DNA from: Sporosarcina ureilytica
GTDB lineage: Bacteria; Bacillota; Bacilli; Bacillales_A; Planococcaceae
Direction: 5' to 3'
DNA length: 64,000 bases
NCBI RefSeq assembly: GCF_001753205.1
Contig: NZ_CP017560.1
Location: forward strand, 248,001-312,000
The position numbers and the translations under genes were made by a program. The notes below the pieces were generated by a model, which was not told the origin of the DNA, ran no database searches, and saw nothing but the letters and a program-made list of their open reading frames with translations. Positions 36,066 to 44,177 of the stretch are shown piece by piece. Every line of letters begins with the position of its first letter. The first letter of the stretch is position 1.

Positions 36066-36102
36066 AGTGGAAGTCAACACAAGATTGACTTCCATTTTTT
36101 TT
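36066..36102. terminator. Bidirectional terminator
   Basis: AGTGGAAGTCAA-loop-TTGACTTCCATTTTTTTT between convergent genes. Confidence 0.85.
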
Positions 36103-36111
36103 AGCGAATCC

Positions 36112-36546
36112 TTACGCTAATACTTTCTTCATTAACACATGGGGAATCCCATCTTCCATAAATACCGGCGATCCAGTTTCATAACCGAGTTTATGGTAAA
36201 AACCTTCTGCATGGGTTTGTCCGTGTAATTTTACTCGTTCGATTCCATTCTCTTTTGCAATTTCTTCTAACGCGCCAATAATCGCTTTTCCAAGTCCCAA
36301 TGAACGATAATTTTCTAGGATAGATATTCTCTCTAACTTACCGAAATCATCGACCCACCGAACGCGCCCAGTACCTACAGGTGTATCATTATGATAAACG
36401 AGGACATGTTCACACGGTGCACTTAGTTTATCAAATTCATCATATTCATCGGCTAGCGGAACGCCTTGTTCTTCAACGAAGACGGCTTTACGAATGGTAA
36501 AGGCGGTTGTTAACTCATCTTCTGATGTTATTTTGTCGATTCTCAT
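36112..36546 (-). CDS. GNAT family N-acetyltransferase (YjcF-like)
   Basis: The 144-residue GNAT protein contains IRKAVFVEEQGVPLADEYDEFD, GTGRVRW, and the acetyl-CoA loop ISILENYRSLGLGKAIIGALEEIA, then a GFYHKLGYETGSPVFMEDGIPHVLMKK end. The substrate is unknown. An upstream ATG (36606) overlaps the end of pgeF and would add 20 charged residues; the internal start fits the family better but is not certain. It is cotranscribed with pgeF. Confidence 0.85.
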   Translation of the reverse strand: MRIDKITSEDELTTAFTIRKAVFVEEQGVPLADEYDEFDKLSAPCEHVLVYHNDTPVGTGRVRWVDDFGKLERISILENYRSLGLGKAIIGALEEIAKENGIERVKLHGQTHAEGFYHKLGYETGSPVFMEDGIPHVLMKKVLA

Positions 36547-36598
36547 TTTCTCATCCCGTTTCTTGATTACTAGTTGGTCATGTATAGCCCAGTTCTCG

Positions 36599-37363
36599 TT
36601 ATTCATTTTCCCTCATCATAAAGCTTAAATGTCTGCCACATTTTTTATCTTGTCGATATGAAAATCCTTCTTCATTGACGAATGTACATGTACGGTCTAC
36701 GAAGATTTGGTCGGTCGGAATGCCTGCCAATTCACATTGTTTCTTAACAACGAGCTGATTATCGATGTGATATTTATTCGTTTCTTTATTAAAGTACATA
36801 AATACATCTGCATACCCAAGGTCTTTAAATTTCGTATAGACATCTTCATCTACTTCAAACTTTTCCTGACTAAGTGCCATCCCGATTTGGACATGAACTT
36901 TTTCTAATTGACATTTTTCTTCAGTTTTCAAGTGTTGGAAAAGCTTCAATGTGATTTCTTTTATAGTTCCTTGCCATCCGGAATGAATGACGCCAATTAA
37001 TCCATTCGTTTCATGGTAAAACATCACCGGTACACAGTCTGCTGTGAAACTACATAGGATAATATTCGGTTCATATGTGTACAGGGCATCCGTGTTAGGT
37101 ATGGCCGTGTCTAATTCGTGAGCACCGCGCCCTTTATCTTCGTTTGTGACACGATAGAAATTTGCGCTATGGGTTTGATTTGCACTTACAAAATCCGAGA
37201 GTGGCACGCCTAAAAAATTTGCTAGTTGCTGACGGTTTTCCAGCACTACATCAGCTTGCTGACAAGTATGGAGTGCCATATTGTTCAGTTCAGGTACACT
37301 ATCGTTCTTTAACGTAGTCCCGGCAAGCACGTTTGAGTTGGTAAAGTACTTTTTGATTTTCAA
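36599..37363 (-). CDS. pgeF: Peptidoglycan editing factor PgeF (multicopper-type/laccase domain, YlmD)
   Basis: The roughly 254-residue protein has the zinc/active-site residues in SANQTHSANF, CSFTADCVPVMF and GVIHSGWQGT, and CTFVNEEGFSYRQDKKCGRHLSFM at the C-terminus. The family edits peptidoglycan by removing misincorporated serine and also has purine nucleoside phosphorylase activity. In B. subtilis ylmD sits in the ylmDEFGH division cluster; here it pairs with a GNAT gene. The start is ambiguous between GTG 37372, ATG 37369 and TTG 37363; AGGTG spacing favours the last. Confidence 0.85.
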   Translation of the reverse strand: MKIKKYFTNSNVLAGTTLKNDSVPELNNMALHTCQQADVVLENRQQLANFLGVPLSDFVSANQTHSANFYRVTNEDKGRGAHELDTAIPNTDALYTYEPNIILCSFTADCVPVMFYHETNGLIGVIHSGWQGTIKEITLKLFQHLKTEEKCQLEKVHVQIGMALSQEKFEVDEDVYTKFKDLGYADVFMYFNKETNKYHIDNQLVVKKQCELAGIPTDQIFVDRTCTFVNEEGFSYRQDKKCGRHLSFMMRENE

Positions 37364-37567
37364 TGTCATCACCTACATGTAATATACAACAAGAAAATGT
37401 AAAATGATACGATTTTTTTCTGGTTACTTACGTGGTTAGCGGCGGATTTTGAAGGTTGCAACGTATAGCTGGAAGTACACAATGGGCTAACCCAAATTCT
37501 TGGGACAATATAAAACAACATCAAAGTGTTACACTAGTAAAAAGCGATAACGTCGGGGGTTTTTATA

Positions 37568-37888
37568 TTGAAAAGAAACAGATATTCAAGTGAAGTTAAA
37601 TGGGCTGTTGTGAAAGATAAATTAAGTGGTAACTTTACAGATAAAGAGATTTTAGAGAGGCATGGAATCAAAAATAGAGCGCAAATTGCAAGCTGGATGA
37701 AGTGGTATAAAAACAATGAAACTTATCGCTTTGATCAACCAATCGGCCAACAGTATGCCTATGGTTTTCGTTATGATTTCAAGAATGGACAAGAGAGACA
37801 AGATCATCAGCTATCTCAATTGAAAATGGAGAATGAAGTGCTAAAAAAGTATTTAGAGATAAAAAGGGGGTTGGAAAAGAAGAGGTAA
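37568..37888 (+). CDS. IS3-family transposase OrfA (second element)
   Basis: The 106-residue protein has a helix-turn-helix (YSSEVKWAVVKDKLSGNFTDKEILERHGIKNRAQIASWMKWY) and a short coiled coil (QLSQLKMENEVLKKYLEIKRG). The frame ends shortly before orfB. A slippery AAAAAAG near 37843-37849 lets ribosomes shift -1 and continue as VFRDKKGVGKEEVIRTVEEM into orfB. Confidence 0.88.
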   Translation: MKRNRYSSEVKWAVVKDKLSGNFTDKEILERHGIKNRAQIASWMKWYKNNETYRFDQPIGQQYAYGFRYDFKNGQERQDHQLSQLKMENEVLKKYLEIKRGLEKKR

Positions 37889-37905
37889 TTAGAACTGTAG
37901 AGGAA

Positions 37906-38733
37906 ATGAAAGGAAAATACACAATTACCTCTATCTTATCGGCATTACAAGTTCCCCGTTCAAACTATTATAGATGGCTTGGCGAAGAGCGTGAGAAATC
38001 ACTTTCAACCAAAGAAGAGGCAATCATTGAACTGTGCAAGAAAACTAAGTATCGCTATGGACACAGAAAAATTAAAGCTCTGTTAAAGAAAGAATATGGG
38101 ATTAGATTAAATCGTAATACGGTTCAATCAATCATGCAAAAGCATAATGTACAATGTCGTGTTAAGCCTAAAAGAAAATGGAAGTCACAAGGTGAAACAG
38201 TCGTAATCAGACCTAATCTGCTTAATCGTCATTTTACTGCAAGTGCACCAAATGAGAAGTGGGTAACTGATATTACCTATATTCAATATGGTAGTAAAAC
38301 AAAATATCTCTCCACTATTATGGATTTATATAATAATGAAATTGTAGCCTACAAATTGTACGATCATCAACAGACATCCCTTGTCATCGATACCCTTAAG
38401 GGGGCATTAGAAGCCCGCAACAACCCTGAAGGAGTTATCATTCATTGCGATCAAGGTACCGTGTACACATCATACGCATTCCAAGATTATGTAACGGCAA
38501 ATCATCTGGTATGCAGTATGTCACGGAGAGGGAATTGTTGGGATAACGCAGTTATAGAATCGTTCCACTCAAGCTTGAAATCTGAAGAGTTTCAGTATGT
38601 TAAATTCAATTCACTTAGTAATGCAGAAGTCACTAAACGCGTCACTGACTATTTAAATTATTATAATGAAGAACGTATTCAGGAAAAACTAGGCTACCTT
38701 TCACCAAGAGAATATTTTGTAGAAGCAGCCTAG
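37906..38733 (+). CDS. IS3-family transposase OrfB (second element)
   Basis: The 275-residue DDE transposase contains YRYGHRKIKALLKKEYGI (HTH_21), KWVTDITYIQY (first D), VIIHCDQGTVYTS (second D) and NAVIESFHSSLKSEEF (catalytic E), ending LGYLSPREYFVEAA. All catalytic residues are present, so the element may still be active. It is expressed as an OrfAB fusion. Confidence 0.92.
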   Translation: MKGKYTITSILSALQVPRSNYYRWLGEEREKSLSTKEEAIIELCKKTKYRYGHRKIKALLKKEYGIRLNRNTVQSIMQKHNVQCRVKPKRKWKSQGETVVIRPNLLNRHFTASAPNEKWVTDITYIQYGSKTKYLSTIMDLYNNEIVAYKLYDHQQTSLVIDTLKGALEARNNPEGVIIHCDQGTVYTSYAFQDYVTANHLVCSMSRRGNCWDNAVIESFHSSLKSEEFQYVKFNSLSNAEVTKRVTDYLNYYNEERIQEKLGYLSPREYFVEAA

Positions 38734-38997
38734 CGACTGTTGTTTTATACGTGTCTCAAATCGATATGTCAGTCTACAACGCTGCGATGAAAGAACGCAA
38801 CATTATTCCAAAAGTATGCAACGCTCTCGGAAGGATGCAACGTATAGCTGGAAGTACACAACGCTGCGATGAAAGTACACAACACTATTTCAAAAGTATG
38901 CAACGCTCTATAAAGTACGCAACGTATAACCGAAAGTACACAACGTTATAGTAAAAGCACACAACACCAAGCTGGCTCGCACAACCTTAGAAATAAA

Positions 38998-39038
38998 AAA
39001 ACCCCCTAGAATGCTCAAAATCTGCATTCTAGGGGGTT
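38998..39038 (-). terminator. Strong terminator of the F420-ligase-like gene
   Basis: AACCCCCTAGAATGC-loop-GCATTCTAGGGGGTT, a perfect 15-bp stem, with a T run on the minus strand. Confidence 0.88.
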
Positions 39039-39058
39039 GAAAAATATTCTGGATGAGT

Positions 39059-40255
39059 TTATTTTGTAAAGTTATCAAAATATCCTTGGATAAAGACGAT
39101 TGGTGTACCTTTGTCGCCGCTTCCGGATGTTAAATCAGCTAATGAACCAATTAAATCAGTTAGTTTTCTTGGTGTTGTTCCTTGAGCTTCAAGGGAGTCA
39201 GCTAAAGCATCCTCTCTTGAGTCGATGAATTCTGAAATGGCTTGTTTCAACTCATCTCCTCTTAACTCAGCAAAATTGTTATCAGCAAGGTATTTTAATT
39301 TAATTTCGTTAGGTGTACCGTCAAGTCCAGGTGTATATGCCGGTGAAACAACCGGGTCAGCAAGTTCCCAAATTTTCCCGACAGGATCCTTGAAAGCACC
39401 GTCTCCATAAACCATTACTTCAACTGTTTTTCCCGTTTTTTCTTTCAACATTTTTTGAATGTTATCGACGACAGGCTGGCAGTCACGCGGGAATAGCTTC
39501 ATACCGTCATCTGTTGCAGTATTAGAGCCAAGCAGACCATAATCTTCGTTATAACCGCTACCGTCGATGGATTCCGTTAAAATATCGTCTAGGCTATAGA
39601 CTTTTTGGCCGCCATTTTTTCTTAAAATTCTTTTCGTTCTTTCTCTTGAATGCACATCGCATGCAAGAATGCTTGTTGTATGTTCTAAAATCGTTTCTGG
39701 CTTATTCGAGAAAATAATTTCAGATTCTGTATCGAATTCAGCAGCTAACGTCTTGTAATATTCAATATAATCAATGCCTGTGAAAGCGTGTTTATTCACA
39801 CCAAAAAGTTCACGGAACTCTTTTTCAGTGAGCACATCCACCCATGGGTTGATGCCTTTTTCATCGAGCTTATCGAGATCAACTAAGTGATTGCCCACCT
39901 CATCGGATGGATAGCTAAGCATAATAACAATTTTCTTAGCACCTTTCGCAATTCCGCGGAGACAGTTTCCAAAGCGGTTACGGCTTAAAATAGGGAAAAT
40001 AACACCTATCGTATCATCGCCAAACTTCGCTTCAATGTCTTTCGCAATATGATCGATTGTCGCATAGTTTCCTTGTGCACGGGCAACGATAGATTCTGTA
40101 ATCGCGACAATGTCTCTGTCATTCACCTGTAAGCCTTCAACTTCAGAAGCTTTCAGCACACTATCTACAACAATTTCTTCAATATGATCCCCTTCATTGA
40201 TGATTGGGCAACGAAGACCTCTTGCAACTGTTCCAACTACTCGTTCCACTCTCAT
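39059..40255 (-). CDS. Coenzyme F420-0:gamma-glutamyl ligase-like protein
   Basis: The 398-residue protein contains the CofE-type core GLRCPIINEGDHIEEIVVDSV, DRDIVAITESIVARAQGNYATID, GVIFPILSRNRFGNCLRGIAKGAKKIVIML and DYGLLGSNTATDDGMKLFPRDC. True CofE proteins add glutamates to F420, but this host is not expected to make F420. The Bacillota homologues are longer and probably act on another substrate; no other F420 gene is visible here. The ATG at 40255 follows AAGGAG closely; GTG 40249 is an alternative. It is divergent from a LysR gene. Confidence 0.75.
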   Translation of the reverse strand: MRVERVVGTVARGLRCPIINEGDHIEEIVVDSVLKASEVEGLQVNDRDIVAITESIVARAQGNYATIDHIAKDIEAKFGDDTIGVIFPILSRNRFGNCLRGIAKGAKKIVIMLSYPSDEVGNHLVDLDKLDEKGINPWVDVLTEKEFRELFGVNKHAFTGIDYIEYYKTLAAEFDTESEIIFSNKPETILEHTTSILACDVHSRERTKRILRKNGGQKVYSLDDILTESIDGSGYNEDYGLLGSNTATDDGMKLFPRDCQPVVDNIQKMLKEKTGKTVEVMVYGDGAFKDPVGKIWELADPVVSPAYTPGLDGTPNEIKLKYLADNNFAELRGDELKQAISEFIDSREDALADSLEAQGTTPRKLTDLIGSLADLTSGSGDKGTPIVFIQGYFDNFTK

Positions 40256-40372
40256 TCGCTCCTTATATGTACCGAATTTACTTAAAGTATATCTCATCTA
40301 CTTGTAATATACACCGTAACAGTGGTATAAGTAAAATTAATATATCGAATGGTGGGTATAAGGGGTGCTTAT
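40256..40372. promoter_or_regulatory. Divergent promoter region with candidate LysR boxes
   Basis: The 117-bp spacer between the F420-ligase-like gene and the LysR gene contains an inverted pair TACTTGTA...TATAAGTA and an adjacent GTATAT/ATATAC pair. LysR regulators commonly bind such sites between themselves and a divergent target. This is inference from layout. Confidence 0.45.
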
Positions 40373-41263
40373 ATGGTTAGTAAATTAGACCTTTATAAAA
40401 TCTTTTGTCAGGTAGGAGAAAGTAAAAGTTTTTCACAAGCTGCAAAAGCATTGTATATGACACAGCCGGCCGTGAGCCAGTCAATCATGCAGTTGGAAAG
40501 AGAATTGGACATACGTCTCTTTCATCGAACGCCTCAAGGGACGTTTCTGACTGACGAAGGAAAAGTTCTTTTTGAATATGCGAATTCTGCTTTAAATTTA
40601 TTGAATGTCGGACAAGAAAAAATGATTGAATTTAAAAATTTAACAGCAGGCGAATTAAAAATTGGTGTAGGCGATACGATTTCTAGGTATTTTCTGCTTC
40701 CATATTTAGAGCGGTTTCATAATCGTTATCCGAATGTAAAATTTAAAATTGAAAATGGTACGACATCTGAGTTATGTACCTTTTTAAAAGCGGGGGAAGT
40801 AGATATCGTAGTATGTAATTTCCCTTTAGCGGATTCAGCGCTTACATTGAAGCCATTTATTGACGTCCATGATATTTTTGTTTGCGGGGAGAAATACAGA
40901 CATATTTTAACCAATCCGATAAGCTATGAAGAACTAATGAAGTATCCGTTAATTTTTCTTGAACCGAAGTCAAATTCTCGTCAATACGTTGAAAAGTTTA
41001 TCCTATCAAAAGGTGTACAAATTGAGCCGGAGTTTGAATTAGGATCACATGACCTACTATTAGAGTTTGCCAAAATCAATTTAGGCATTGCATGCGTGAC
41101 GAAGGAATTCTCTCAAGATTATATAAATAAAGGGATTGTCTCTGAAGTGAAAACAAAAGAAGCCATTCCGAAAAGAGAAATCGGTGTTTGTTATTTGGAG
41201 AGTGTGCCTTTGTCTTTGGCAGCAACTCGTTTTGTAGAAATGGTGGAAAGTGATAATAGATGA
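40373..41263 (+). CDS. LysR-family transcriptional regulator
   Basis: The 296-residue protein has an N-terminal winged helix (LDLYKIFCQVGESKSFSQAAKALYMTQPAVSQSIMQLERELDIRLFHR, about 3-50) and a periplasmic-binding-protein-like effector domain (about 90-290). The ATG at 40373 follows AAGGGGTG. It is divergent from the F420-ligase-like gene and probably controls it. The effector is unknown. Confidence 0.9.
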   Translation: MVSKLDLYKIFCQVGESKSFSQAAKALYMTQPAVSQSIMQLERELDIRLFHRTPQGTFLTDEGKVLFEYANSALNLLNVGQEKMIEFKNLTAGELKIGVGDTISRYFLLPYLERFHNRYPNVKFKIENGTTSELCTFLKAGEVDIVVCNFPLADSALTLKPFIDVHDIFVCGEKYRHILTNPISYEELMKYPLIFLEPKSNSRQYVEKFILSKGVQIEPEFELGSHDLLLEFAKINLGIACVTKEFSQDYINKGIVSEVKTKEAIPKREIGVCYLESVPLSLAATRFVEMVESDNR

Positions 41264-41268
41264 AGGGG

Positions 41269-41299
41269 ATAGGGCTGCCAAACAGTCCTATTTCTTTTG
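41269..41299 (+). terminator. Terminator after the LysR gene
   Basis: ATAGGGCTG-ccaaa-CAGTCCTAT followed by TTCTTTTG. The rest of 41300-41501 shows no gene. Confidence 0.65.
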
Positions 41300-41501
41300 T
41301 TTGATTATATATCAAGCTAATTTAATCAATCCTTTCTAAGTCCACTGAATGTATACTTTACCGAAAGGGATTTTGCTCAATATTATTTCGGCCTCTCATT
41401 TTTGACTAAGTCTTTCCATTCTTGTTTAGGTATACGTATATAAGAACGGTAAGTCAGGTGAATAAACTATAGTAAAGCCTGACGAATGAGGAGGGAATTG
41501 A

Positions 41502-41792
41502 ATGCATCGTAGGGAACATCATGGATTTCGTTTTTGTATATTTCCTGGCTATAACTGGTGCGGTCCAAGATGTAATGGACCTAGTGAACCTGTTAATGAA
41601 ATTGATGCGGCTTGTAAAGCACATGATAAGTGTTACGAATTATATGGTGACAAGTGTTTTTGTGATGAAGATTTTCTTCGCAGATTATATCCGTATATAC
41701 ACGAACGCTCCCAGTTAGGAAAGCATGCACGATTAATTTACCGTTATATGAAAATACAACATCAGTTCACTTGCCGTTTTGGTCGTTATTAA
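41502..41792 (+). CDS. Small phospholipase A2-like protein (parvovirus VP1-type PLA2 domain)
   Basis: The 96-residue cysteine-rich protein contains GYNWCGPRCNGPSEPVNEID (calcium-loop-like) followed by AACKAHDKCYELYGDKCFCDEDF with the catalytic-type His-Asp pair at H41-D42. This is the phospholipase A2 fold of the kind found in parvovirus VP1 and in small bacterial proteins. There is no signal peptide, so its location is unclear. The ATG follows AGGAGGGAA. It has no operon partner, lies just before the parMRC cassette and shows no link to it. Confidence 0.8.
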   Translation: MHRREHHGFRFCIFPGYNWCGPRCNGPSEPVNEIDAACKAHDKCYELYGDKCFCDEDFLRRLYPYIHERSQLGKHARLIYRYMKIQHQFTCRFGRY

Positions 41793-41972
41793 CATTACAA
41801 GATACAGGATCATAATGAATCCAAGAAAATATTAAAAATAGTCGTTCCAGTGCTGCTTGGTCATAATGGCAGAACCGGAACTTTTACATATTCGTTAATT
41901 TACAAACGGAAAAGAGGAAGATAAAAGAACTATGTATTAAATGAAATCTCTGATTTATCTGTCTTGGGCAAT

Positions 41973-42113
41973 GTATACGCTTTACGTATACATGTAAACA
42001 TCAATAGCGCATTTGTATACTTTCGTGTATACAAGTTTACGAAGTCGTTTGCATGTTGATGTGACAACGTTTACGTTTCGTGTACATGTTTACAGTTTTG
42101 TATACATGATTAC
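41973..42113. repeat. Centromere-like iteron array (putative parC) upstream of parM
   Basis: GTWWAC hexamers start at 41973, 41986, 41994, 42015, 42027, 42035, 42069, 42088 and 42100, with a GATTAC variant at 42108. They fall into composite units GTWWAC-N6-7-GTATAC-N2-GTWWAC that recur about four times. Such an array directly upstream of a ParM/ParR operon is the expected ParR-binding centromere. The flanking parts of 41793-42207 hold no gene. Confidence 0.75.
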
Positions 42114-42140
42114 TGTTATGTAAAAGATAATTAAATAGAA

Positions 42141-42175
42141 TTGACCCGCCGCTAAAAGTCCGATACTCTTTTAGT
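42141..42175 (+). promoter_or_regulatory. parM promoter with inverted repeat
   Basis: TTGACC (42141-42146), 17 nt, TACTCT (42164-42169). The inverted repeat CTAAAAG-N9-CTTTTAG spans the -10 and could be an autoregulatory operator or a leader hairpin. Confidence 0.5.
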
Positions 42176-42207
42176 AGTAAGAGATATTAATAGAGAGGAT
42201 GATTCCC

Positions 42208-43386
42208 TTGACAGAAAGTCGTATTGCAGCAATTGATGTAGGAAATGATTCGTTGAAAGCAATTTTTGGTAAGTTGGAAGCAGAACTTAATATACCTAAT
42301 GTTATTGCTCAAGACATTGAAGATCGTCCGATTATTGGAATTGAAGAATTGGATAAGCAAGACCCTACTGATGGGATTCATATTCGTTTGCACTCGCCTT
42401 CCCTCAGTGATAACAATTCTATTTACCGTGTTGGGAATTTGGCTACGAAGGGCAATAATCCAACTGAGCTAGACCCAGGAAGCAATAAATCAGAGGAAGA
42501 TCAGACACTTGTTATGTTGTTTGCAGCATTGGCATTAGATGCGGCACGCGACGAAAATAAAAATGTCTTCAAACGTTCTAATAATGTTATTGAAGCTACT
42601 TATACACTCGGAACAGGGCTCCCGCTTAGGGAAGTAAAAGAAGGAAGAGACGTCGGTTATCGTTCTCAATTACTTGGATCTGTTCACCAAGTGGAGTTTT
42701 TGGTTACACCTAAATATCAAGGTTTGAAAGTGAATATTAAGTTTGAAGAAGTAAAAGTTTATCCGGAAGGTTTCGCTGCATTTATTAACCTAGTGATGGA
42801 TAATAATTTAAATGTCATTAATAAAGAACTGATTGATAAGAGAATCCTTATCCAAGATATTGGGGGATTATCGACTGACGTTGCAGTTATTAAGGATAGA
42901 AAAGTCGACGATGATAAGGCACAAGGATTCAATTTGGGTGTCTCAGAGTCTCTTGATGCAATCCGTGAAGAAATCTTTTCGAGGTACGGCGTCGAGTTGG
43001 ACAGCCGTCTAGACGTTGTAGAGATTATTACGAAGAAAAACGACCGGAATCATATTATGGTAAGAGGAAGTCGGACAAGCGTTCATGATATCGTTGACCG
43101 TGAACTGTTAGAGTTAGCGAAAAAGCAATACCGTCATTTACGGAATGTATGGCAAAGAAACTCGCAGTCTGAAATTTGCTATTTCATCGGTGGAGGCTCA
43201 CTAATTCTAAAAGATTATTTGAAAGCTTTAAATAATAGCCTTGATGGATTTAATATTGATTTCTTTGAGGATGAAAAAGAAAGTGTCTGGATGATGGCAA
43301 ATGCATATTACAAGTTAATTTCAGACTTCGCATCCAAAAACCAAAAGGTCAAACAGAAAGAAGAGAAGTTGGTCAAAACGAAATAG
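42208..43386 (+). CDS. parM: ParM/StbA-family actin-like plasmid segregation ATPase
   Basis: The 392-residue actin-fold ATPase has the phosphate-1 loop AAIDVGNDSLKAIFG near the N-terminus, phosphate-2 QDIGGLSTDVAVI (about 215-227) and the adenosine motif YFIGGGSLIL (about 326-335). It would polymerise to push apart ParR-bound centromeres. The TTG at 42208 is spaced 9 nt from AGAGAGG; ATG 42199 abuts that site. It is followed 11 nt later by the ParR-like gene and preceded by the iteron array. Confidence 0.88.
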   Translation: MTESRIAAIDVGNDSLKAIFGKLEAELNIPNVIAQDIEDRPIIGIEELDKQDPTDGIHIRLHSPSLSDNNSIYRVGNLATKGNNPTELDPGSNKSEEDQTLVMLFAALALDAARDENKNVFKRSNNVIEATYTLGTGLPLREVKEGRDVGYRSQLLGSVHQVEFLVTPKYQGLKVNIKFEEVKVYPEGFAAFINLVMDNNLNVINKELIDKRILIQDIGGLSTDVAVIKDRKVDDDKAQGFNLGVSESLDAIREEIFSRYGVELDSRLDVVEIITKKNDRNHIMVRGSRTSVHDIVDRELLELAKKQYRHLRNVWQRNSQSEICYFIGGGSLILKDYLKALNNSLDGFNIDFFEDEKESVWMMANAYYKLISDFASKNQKVKQKEEKLVKTK

Positions 43387-43397
43387 GGTGATAGTTC

Positions 43398-43979
43398 ATG
43401 AAGGAAACAGGATTGAAGAGGGGGCAACCTATTACGTTTCGTATCCCATCAGATACATCCGATCACGTGTTAAAGCAATTGCAAACTCTAAGAGATGTTG
43501 AAAAGAGGAACTTTTCGAGTAAAATAGCAGAATTCGTTATAAATGGTGTGACTGATTCTTTAGTGAAGCATAGGGAAGCAATCACAGTACCACTTCCGAA
43601 AGGCCTAACGAAGGCGCAAAGGGATTGGTTGAAGCATGAACATTCTGAGGCACTCTTAGGGAGTATTGTTTATCAGTTAATGTCAGATCCAATACGAACT
43701 TCTGCACTTTTTGCATCATTGAATAGTAATGCATTAGAAGTAGAGGATGCGCTCTATCTTCAGGAAGAACAAACGACGATAGACGATTTAGAAGCCGAGC
43801 GAAAAATTGTAATTGAGAGCAAACAAGATAATGGTAATTCTTCCTCGATGACAGGCAATATAGAAGACGACTTAGATAATATTGACTGGGAAAGTTTTAG
43901 GACGTCCAGCGAACCTGTCGAAACAGAGGAAGAAGAGTCAAATCCGCTTGGCGACTTCCTTGCGCAAATGAATAAATAA
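43398..43979 (+). CDS. parR: ParR-like centromere-binding partition protein
   Basis: The 193-residue protein has an N-terminal ribbon-helix-helix-like region (RGQPITFRIPSDTSDHVLKQLQTLRDVEKRNFSSKIAEFVING), a middle helical part and an acidic C-terminal tail (NIEDDLDNIDWESF...ETEEEESNPLGDFLAQMNK). This fits the second gene of ParMRC systems, which binds parC through RHH and contacts ParM filaments through its C-terminus. It is translationally close to parM and is followed by a terminator that closes the cassette. Confidence 0.8.
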   Translation: MKETGLKRGQPITFRIPSDTSDHVLKQLQTLRDVEKRNFSSKIAEFVINGVTDSLVKHREAITVPLPKGLTKAQRDWLKHEHSEALLGSIVYQLMSDPIRTSALFASLNSNALEVEDALYLQEEQTTIDDLEAERKIVIESKQDNGNSSSMTGNIEDDLDNIDWESFRTSSEPVETEEEESNPLGDFLAQMNK

Positions 43980-43985
43980 AAATGG

Positions 43986-44031
43986 TAGGCTACCTGTTTC
44001 CAGTAATGGAGTAAGGTAGCCTAATTTTTTT
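43986..44031 (+). terminator. Terminator of the parMR operon
   Basis: TAGGCTACC-loop-GGTAGCCTAATTTTTTT. Confidence 0.85.
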
Positions 44032-44177
44032 GGAGAAAACTAAACTGTTTTGAATACGCAAATCCAATAAGTATATTTGCCTCTATTATTTGCACTTATT
44101 AAACAGGTAAAGTTGAAGAAAGGAAGAAAGAGTAGTAAGGTAAGAGAGTTACTATAATCAAAAGTGAGGAATAGGAA

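Larger units (their letters stand above)
37501..38758 (+). mobile_element. IS3-family insertion sequence inside the repeat array, about 1258 bp
   Basis: The left end TGGGACA..TATAAAACAACA and the complemented right end TGAGACA..TATAAAACAACA form imperfect inverted repeats of about 21 bp. It carries two frames, orfA and orfB, with a slippery AAAAAAG between. No clear target-site duplication is seen (flanks TCT and AAT), so the exact ends may be off by a few bases or the insertion is old. It differs from the element at 30.1 kb. Confidence 0.85.
37448..38989. repeat. Degenerate 21-bp-period repeat array interrupted by an IS
   Basis: Thirteen units share the core AAAGTAcrCAACG. The CAAC cores start at 37459, 37480, then after the IS at 38777, 38798, 38819, 38838, 38859, 38880, 38901, 38920, 38941, 38962 and 38982. 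The spacing is 21 bp with occasional 19-20. A 26-bp stretch beginning TGCAACGTATAGCTGG occurs on both sides of the IS. No gene lies in 38734-38997. Confidence 0.85.

Noticed and set aside
37501-38758. Three-base target duplication for the second IS
   Set aside because: Several end placements were tried; none gives matching flanks (TCT versus AAT and neighbours), so no duplication is claimed.
38751-38951. 66-codon frame downstream of the second IS, with STQR/SMQR-type repetitions
   Set aside because: The repetition comes from the 21-bp DNA array; occasional 19-20 bp steps break any coding period and there is no ribosome site.
37448-38989. CRISPR-like array
   Set aside because: The period is 21 bp with no room for spacers, units are degenerate, and no cas gene is present.
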